DNA of 64,000 nucleotides. Origin: JAAYZQ01 sp034428935 (GTDB lineage Bacteria; Chloroflexota; Anaerolineae; JAAYZQ01). The stretch spans positions 17,439-81,438 of the forward strand of contig DAOUHB010000097.1 of assembly GCA_034428935.1 (NCBI GenBank), read 5' to 3'. The notes under the pieces were generated by a model that did no database searches, was not told the origin of the DNA, and worked only from the letters and a program-made list of their open reading frames with translations. This document shows positions 59,310 through 64,000 of the stretch, in pieces; position 1 is the first letter of the stretch; every line of letters starts with the position of its first letter. The position numbers were made by a program, and so were the translations under genes.

Positions 59310-60911
59310 CTCGATGAGGCGATAGACGCACAGGTTTTCGTGGCCCGCGGCGCGGGTCCAGGCATAGCCCGTGCAATATACCTCCTGCAGGCGTGGGTCT
59401 GCGGCCAGGCGGGCGTAGGTATCAGAAAAATCGGGAAAAAAGACGGCATAGTCCGCACCCCGCTCCAACATCCAATCCGCCAACGCTCCCGCGTCGGTCA
59501 TGAACGGGATCACCTCGGGGGTGATGAGCCCGGCCATGTCGAGAAAAGGGCGGTCAAGCAGGTAGCCTACGGCGCCGATGTCATGGACTGCCAGCAAATC
59601 GGTGGGTTCCGTGTTTGCTTCCAGCCAGCGCGCCGTGGCGACCATCTCGTTCTCGATGAACGCCACGTCGTCCCGGTAGGCCAGGACGCCACGCCCCCAG
59701 AATACGAGGGCCAGGAGGGTGACGGCCACCGGCAGAGCCTGGCTGGCGACGCGCACGGCCAGGCGTGGAGACCGGATGCGCATCATCCCGGCCGTTCCCC
59801 ACATGCCATAGAGCACGAGAAGGGGAATGGTCGGCATGGTGTAGCGGCCGTGCTGGTAACCGACCGGCAATCGCCAGGCATAGACGGCCAGGAGGGCCAG
59901 CCACCAGGCCGCCGGGACCAGGCCCAGGCAACAGCCGGCGCCGGCCCTGCGGTTGCCGACCAGGCGATAGAGGCCATAGACCACGCCGGGCAGCAGCAGC
60001 ACCTGGGGGCCGACCAGCGTGGGCCTCGCGACACGCCAGAGACGCGCGGGTAGGGACAGGTCGAGCTGGTACTCGGCCTGCTTGGCATAGAACGTGTTGG
60101 GCCACGGACTGCCGCCGGTGCGCAGGTTAAAGGCCACGTAGGGAGCCAATATCACGGCAAACAGGATTACCGCCGCAGCGGTAGCCAGCAGCCGGCTGCG
60201 GATCTCGACACGGCCCCGGGGCAAAGGCCAGACGGCCGTAGTAGCCAGGACCAATCCTGCCAGGATGACCCCCTCCGGCCGGGTCAGCACCAGGATACCC
60301 GCCAGGAGTCCAAGGCCAACCGCGCCCACGAACTTTTCCTCTTGCGCCAACGACGCCAGGTGTTGGTCCGGCCGGCCGGCTTGCTTGAACAAGGCGTCGA
60401 GGAGGGCCAGGGAGAGGGCGGCAAACATGAGCGTCTCCATGCCCGAGCCCGCCGCCCAGACCAGGTGCCACTCGACGGCACACAGCAGGCCGGCCGCCAG
60501 TGCAGCCAGGTGCGGCGAGACGGGTGATGCCCGCGGAACGAGGTCTGCGAGCCGCAGGACTAGCCGGTAAACCATCCAGGCCGTGGCAGCCAGCCAGATG
60601 GCGCCCCACAGGTAGGTCCACAGGCGAGGATCGACCCCCAGGAGGCTGCTAACCGACAGAAGAAAGCTCCAGGCTGGCGAAGTGGAGCCGGCACTCGGCT
60701 GGCCGGGCAGGTAGGCAAGCTGCCCCGTGGCTGCCAGGTTACGGGCGTACGTCTGGTGGATCCAGGCGTCGTCCAGCGGGAAGCCCGCGTAGCCGGCCGC
60801 CTGGGCGACGAGGAGATAAACGGCCACGGCCAGGGCGGCGGCGCCGCCGACAATGCCCAATACCACGGGTGCGGATGGATGGCCTGCTTGGGTCGACGTT
60901 CGTGTCTTCAT
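59304..60911 (-). CDS. Polytopic GT-C-type glycosyltransferase-like protein
   Basis: 535 aa, about 10-12 membrane helices. An early extracytoplasmic motif FPLDDAWIHQTYARN (Asp pair) and a C-terminal soluble domain (DLLAVHDIGAVGYLLDRPFLDMAGL) resemble the dolichol-phosphate-mannose/GT39-87 superfamily, which uses lipid-linked sugars. Substrate unknown. It lies 10 bp after the next similar gene in the same direction, with ACAGGGATT before the ATG. Confidence 0.85.
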   Translation of the reverse strand: MKTRTSTQAGHPSAPVVLGIVGGAAALAVAVYLLVAQAAGYAGFPLDDAWIHQTYARNLAATGQLAYLPGQPSAGSTSPAWSFLLSVSSLLGVDPRLWTYLWGAIWLAATAWMVYRLVLRLADLVPRASPVSPHLAALAAGLLCAVEWHLVWAAGSGMETLMFAALSLALLDALFKQAGRPDQHLASLAQEEKFVGAVGLGLLAGILVLTRPEGVILAGLVLATTAVWPLPRGRVEIRSRLLATAAAVILFAVILAPYVAFNLRTGGSPWPNTFYAKQAEYQLDLSLPARLWRVARPTLVGPQVLLLPGVVYGLYRLVGNRRAGAGCCLGLVPAAWWLALLAVYAWRLPVGYQHGRYTMPTIPLLVLYGMWGTAGMMRIRSPRLAVRVASQALPVAVTLLALVFWGRGVLAYRDDVAFIENEMVATARWLEANTEPTDLLAVHDIGAVGYLLDRPFLDMAGLITPEVIPFMTDAGALADWMLERGADYAVFFPDFSDTYARLAADPRLQEVYCTGYAWTRAAGHENLCVYRLIEL

Positions 60912-60921
60912 AATCCCTGTC

Positions 60922-62520
60922 TCATGGCTGAATGCGGTAGAGCTGCCACTTGCTCACCTGGTGCAGGAGGGCCAGATCGGGATGGTCCTTCTCCCCGTGG
61001 TATAGAGCATCGGTGGTTCTCGGGCGAGATGTATCGAGGACCAGGTAACGCGCCCCGTACTGCCCGGCCACGGCGACGATGACGTCCGGCGGCTCGTTGG
61101 GAATGGCGATGGCGGGCTGGCCCGTGTGCCAGCTAAAGGCCGGGGCATCGCCCACCATGACCAGGGCGCCAGCCTCTCCCTGTTCCGCCAGCCAGCGACC
61201 GATCTCGTCGTAACCCCAATCACGGCGGTTCCAGTCGCCGTTCAGGACGCCACCTCGCCACAGGGCAAAGGCGGTCACCAGCACGGCCAGGGCTACGAGG
61301 CCGGCCGAGAAGGGGCGCCAGGCCCGGTCCAGGTGCCAGCCGTGCCGATGGCGGGCGGCCCAGAGCAGGGTTGATTCCAGCCCCGGGCCTGCGGTGGCCA
61401 TGAAAAAGACCTGCAAGGCGGCGGCCGAGTGGAAGAGCCCGCCCCGCATGCCCGGAAACGTAAAGGCCAGCGTCATGGCCAGGAATAGGAGGGGGAGGTA
61501 GAGGAAAAAGGGCCACAGGAGCCGGTCGCGGCGCAGGCGCCACAGGCCCAGCCCCGCAAAGGGCAGCAGCACGATGATGAGGGCCTCGGCCCACAGGCGC
61601 TGCAGGTTCAGGGCCAGGGCCTGCACCTTGGATTGCAGGATGGCCGGCCAGCCCCAGGCCAGGTAGCTCTCGACGGTCAGGGGGCGGCCGTAGGCAAACA
61701 TGTCGTCATAGTGGGTCAGGAACATGGTCTGGGTGCCGGACGTGGGCAACGCCTGCCCGGTCACCTCCCAGTTGCGGGCGAACCAGGGCGCCATGACGCA
61801 CAGGTAGCCCATGAGGCCCAGTGCGGCGCCGGCCAGGGCTTGCCTGACGCCCCCTCGCCCGCCCGCCGCGGGCCAGAGTTGGGCCAGGGCCGCGGCCAGC
61901 ACGATCCCGGGCAACAGCAGGCCGTCGGCCCGGGACAGATGCCCGAATCCGGCCGCCAGCCCGGCCAGCCCGAACCACAGGGGCTGCCCCTGGCGCAGAC
62001 CGCGCCCGGCGGCCCACAAGCAGAGAGCACCGGCCAGGGCATAAGGCGTAAAGTTGTCGGGCAGTACGAGGAAGTGGGCATAGAAGCCGGGAAAGAGGGC
62101 CAGCAGTCCGGCCAGGAGGGCATACCGGTGGCGCTGCCGGGGCGAGCGGGCGATACTTCCCCCCAGGTCCCAGGCCAGGCCGTAGGTCAGCGGGGGCAGC
62201 AGGGCCGACAGCAGGACGAATGGCGCCTGGAGCCCGCGAAAGGCGGGGCCGAGGACCTCCATGCCCAGCCAGCCCAGGATGGCGGCCAGGGGCATCCAGT
62301 AGAGGTAACCGGGATGGGGCAGGGCTGCCGGCGGATCCAGATAGTTCCAGAGGAAGGGCTCGCTGAACCCTTTGCCGTCGTAGAGCTGCCGCGCACCCAC
62401 GGCATAGTAATAGGCGTCAGTATAGCCCGGCTGGCGGAGGGCCCAGGCGGTGAGAAGGCGAAGGACGAGAGCCAACAGGAGGAGCATGGACAGGTCTCCC
62501 AAGGGCCAGGTGCGCTTCAT
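60922..62520 (-). CDS. Polytopic GT-C-type glycosyltransferase-like protein
   Basis: 532 aa, about 10-12 helices. QPGYTDAYYYAVGARQLYDGKGF (extracytoplasmic Asp motif) and a soluble end (GALVMVGDAPAFSWHTGQP, YLVLDTS) fit the same family as the previous gene. The open frame runs to 63015, but the ATG at 62520 overlaps the upstream gene's stop in ATGA and starts the first helix. Confidence 0.85.
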   Translation of the reverse strand: MKRTWPLGDLSMLLLLALVLRLLTAWALRQPGYTDAYYYAVGARQLYDGKGFSEPFLWNYLDPPAALPHPGYLYWMPLAAILGWLGMEVLGPAFRGLQAPFVLLSALLPPLTYGLAWDLGGSIARSPRQRHRYALLAGLLALFPGFYAHFLVLPDNFTPYALAGALCLWAAGRGLRQGQPLWFGLAGLAAGFGHLSRADGLLLPGIVLAAALAQLWPAAGGRGGVRQALAGAALGLMGYLCVMAPWFARNWEVTGQALPTSGTQTMFLTHYDDMFAYGRPLTVESYLAWGWPAILQSKVQALALNLQRLWAEALIIVLLPFAGLGLWRLRRDRLLWPFFLYLPLLFLAMTLAFTFPGMRGGLFHSAAALQVFFMATAGPGLESTLLWAARHRHGWHLDRAWRPFSAGLVALAVLVTAFALWRGGVLNGDWNRRDWGYDEIGRWLAEQGEAGALVMVGDAPAFSWHTGQPAIAIPNEPPDVIVAVAGQYGARYLVLDTSRPRTTDALYHGEKDHPDLALLHQVSKWQLYRIQP

Positions 62521-64000
62521 GGAGGTCCCTCGCTCCCCGGCGACGAGGAGGCGGACCGGAACTCGTGCACTTCCAGGTCGCCAAAGGAGGTGACAGCACC
62601 TGGCACGTAATGCTCCCGCAGCCAGGCGAGCTGGGGATGGTCCGTGTAGCCGGCCTGCCGGTACTCGTCGAGCTCGCGACGAAATACAATCCACAATACG
62701 CGCCCATGGCCTGCGGCCGCGGCTTCGATGCCGGGGGTGGCGAACAACCCCAGGGCCTGCTGCGTGGGGTAGGCCAGGGTATCGGAAGGAGTTCCCGGCT
62801 CGTCGCCGATAAAGGCCTGGGGCAAGCTTCGGTCGTAGTAATGGGTCGGCAGGAACGTCAGCTTGTTGCTGTGCACGATGGCGTCCCCCGGCCCCCTGTG
62901 TTCGCGCAAGACGGCGGCGAGCTCGTCGAACGGTGGCCGGGGGAATGTATCGTAGGTATAGTGGTTGGCCAGGGAAAGGACGATCAAGAGCGCTGCAGGC
63001 AGCAGCAATCCCCACCTGACAGCCCGGGGAACGGTGCGGGCGGTCAGGGTGGCGGCCACGAGGATGTAATAGGCCAGCGCTGATGGCAGCAGTGCGCGCA
63101 CGATATAGACCGGACGGATCTGCGATACGGCGGCGAGGAGGAGGGGAGGCAGGAAGGCCAGCAGGGTCGGGAGGACGTGACGGGACGAGGGGCGGCGATG
63201 CCGGGCGATCTCGAGGACGACAATGGCGACGATGAGCAGGCTAAACAGGAGGGCCACCGGCAGGAGCCAGCCGGGCAGTGCCTGGTTGTCGTAGGCAAAG
63301 TGAAAGATGATGACGGTCTGGATCGCCTCTACCAGGCCCGGCTGCTGCACCCAGTACGCCTGCTGGATTTTGCCGAACTGGCTGGGTAGGATGGCCAGCC
63401 AGGGAGCGTACAGGGCCAGTATCAGCAGGTGTGACCAGGCGATGGAACCGAACGAGCGCCACTTTCGGCCTCCTCGCAGCCAGCTCCAGAGGAGCCACAG
63501 ATCGAGCGCAGCCAGGAAAGAAAATCCCAGGTTGTGCGTGTATAGGGTCATGGCCCCGCACAGCCCGAAGGCGGCCCAATGGTACCATCGGCCGCCGGTC
63601 CAGGCACGCACCAGAAAATAGGCCGTCGCTGTGGCAACCAACGCCAGGAGGGCATACATGCGCGCTTCCTGGGAGTAATAGATGGCAAAAGGTGCGACGG
63701 CCGTCACCGCAGCGGCGACGAGCCCAGTCCGACTGTCGTACAGGCGCGCGGCAAGAAGGTAGACCATCCCGACCGTGGCCGTGCCCATCAGAACGGATAG
63801 CGCGCGCGCCGCGGCCGGCGACTGGCCCGCGAGGCCCATCCACAGATGCAAGAGGCCGTAGAACAACAGGGGGTGTTCTTCGGCCGCCGCGCCCTCCACC
63901 TGGGCAACGGTGCCATAGACCATCGTTTCGAATGGCTTCTCCGCGTACAGGACGGCAAAGGCCTCATCGTACCACATCGGCCGGCCTGACAGGTTGATCA
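62517..64000 (-). CDS. Polytopic GT39-like glycosyltransferase, 5' end cut by window
   Basis: The frame is open to the window edge. The piece in view has about 10 helices and the motif GRPMWYDEAFAV near its start, the extracytoplasmic W-x-DE motif typical of GT39-family enzymes, with EEHPLLFYGLLHLW and YYSQEARMYALLALVA downstream. It is the first of three adjacent GT-C-type genes on the minus strand, all coupled closely. Confidence 0.85.
   Translation of the reverse strand, partial: INLSGRPMWYDEAFAVLYAEKPFETMVYGTVAQVEGAAAEEHPLLFYGLLHLWMGLAGQSPAAARALSVLMGTATVGMVYLLAARLYDSRTGLVAAAVTAVAPFAIYYSQEARMYALLALVATATAYFLVRAWTGGRWYHWAAFGLCGAMTLYTHNLGFSFLAALDLWLLWSWLRGGRKWRSFGSIAWSHLLILALYAPWLAILPSQFGKIQQAYWVQQPGLVEAIQTVIIFHFAYDNQALPGWLLPVALLFSLLIVAIVVLEIARHRRPSSRHVLPTLLAFLPPLLLAAVSQIRPVYIVRALLPSALAYYILVAATLTARTVPRAVRWGLLLPAALLIVLSLANHYTYDTFPRPPFDELAAVLREHRGPGDAIVHSNKLTFLPTHYYDRSLPQAFIGDEPGTPSDTLAYPTQQALGLFATPGIEAAAAGHGRVLWIVFRRELDEYRQAGYTDHPQLAWLREHYVPGAVTSFGDLEVHEFRSASSSPGSEGPP

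Noticed and set aside
60922..63015. Extended 697-codon version of the GT-C gene
   Set aside because: The first 165 codons overlap the upstream GT gene in another frame; the ATG at 62520 in an ATGA overlap is the real start.

Overview
The window is GC-rich chromosomal DNA from what looks like an Anaerolineae-type member of the Chloroflexota. This is an inference from gene content, not from a marker gene. The supporting traits are a Tad/Flp pilus locus with no secretin gene in view, DegS/DegU-type regulators, Thr-Pro-rich linkers made of VPTDTP repeats, many solute-binding-protein transporters, a 2-oxoacid:ferredoxin oxidoreductase and a glycyl radical enzyme (the last two suit anaerobic life). 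Promoters are readable throughout as sigma70-like TTGACA / 16-17 bp / TATAAT elements. I saw no rRNA, tRNA, insertion sequence, integrase, phage gene or CRISPR array.

Layout. 1-5.3 kb (minus): an operon dppA-lysA-peptide binding lipoprotein-M20 peptidase, transcribed from a promoter at about 5310-5338 and aimed at peptide or D-amino-acid scavenging. 5.4-10 kb (minus): an 88-aa protein, trehalose synthase, and an 846-aa fusion of an adenine methyltransferase with a BsuBI/PstI-type restriction enzyme. 10.1-16.9 kb (minus): an Ldh2-type dehydrogenase, a membrane protein, and an alpha-glucoside-type ABC importer (AglEFG-like, no ATPase) behind a LacI regulator. The LacI gene has a consensus promoter covered by three tandem palindromic operators. 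17.2-18.8 kb (plus): folate genes folB-folK (fused) and folE. 18.9-22.5 kb (minus): homocysteine methyltransferase and korAB.

22.8-30.8 kb (plus): an AfuABC/FbpABC-like importer, two tandem PfkB kinases and an MFS transporter. 30.9-33.5 kb (plus): a LarA-like protein and an esterase. 33.5-35.0 kb: a MoaD-like protein (minus) and manA (plus). 35.0-39.4 kb (minus): a glycyl radical enzyme, its activase and a flavin-fold protein. 39.5-42.7 kb (plus): a lipoprotein and two GT2 glycosyltransferases. 42.8-44.0 kb (minus): a low-molecular-weight phosphatase and the hibernation factor HPF.

44.0-59.2 kb (minus) is the most coherent block. It holds a Tad pilus machine (CpaB, CpaE/TadZ, CpaF/TadA, TadB, TadC), TadE/TadF/TadG minor subunits, a 48-aa Flp pilin, a large Kelch-DUF11-CARDB surface protein, a protein with an LPXTG-like tail, and a DegS/DegU-type two-component pair. 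The pilin promoter and the TadE-operon promoter each carry the same 16-bp palindrome directly against their -35 box, which points to an undescribed shared pilus regulator. 59.3-64.0 kb (minus): three polytopic GT-C-type glycosyltransferases, the last cut by the window edge.
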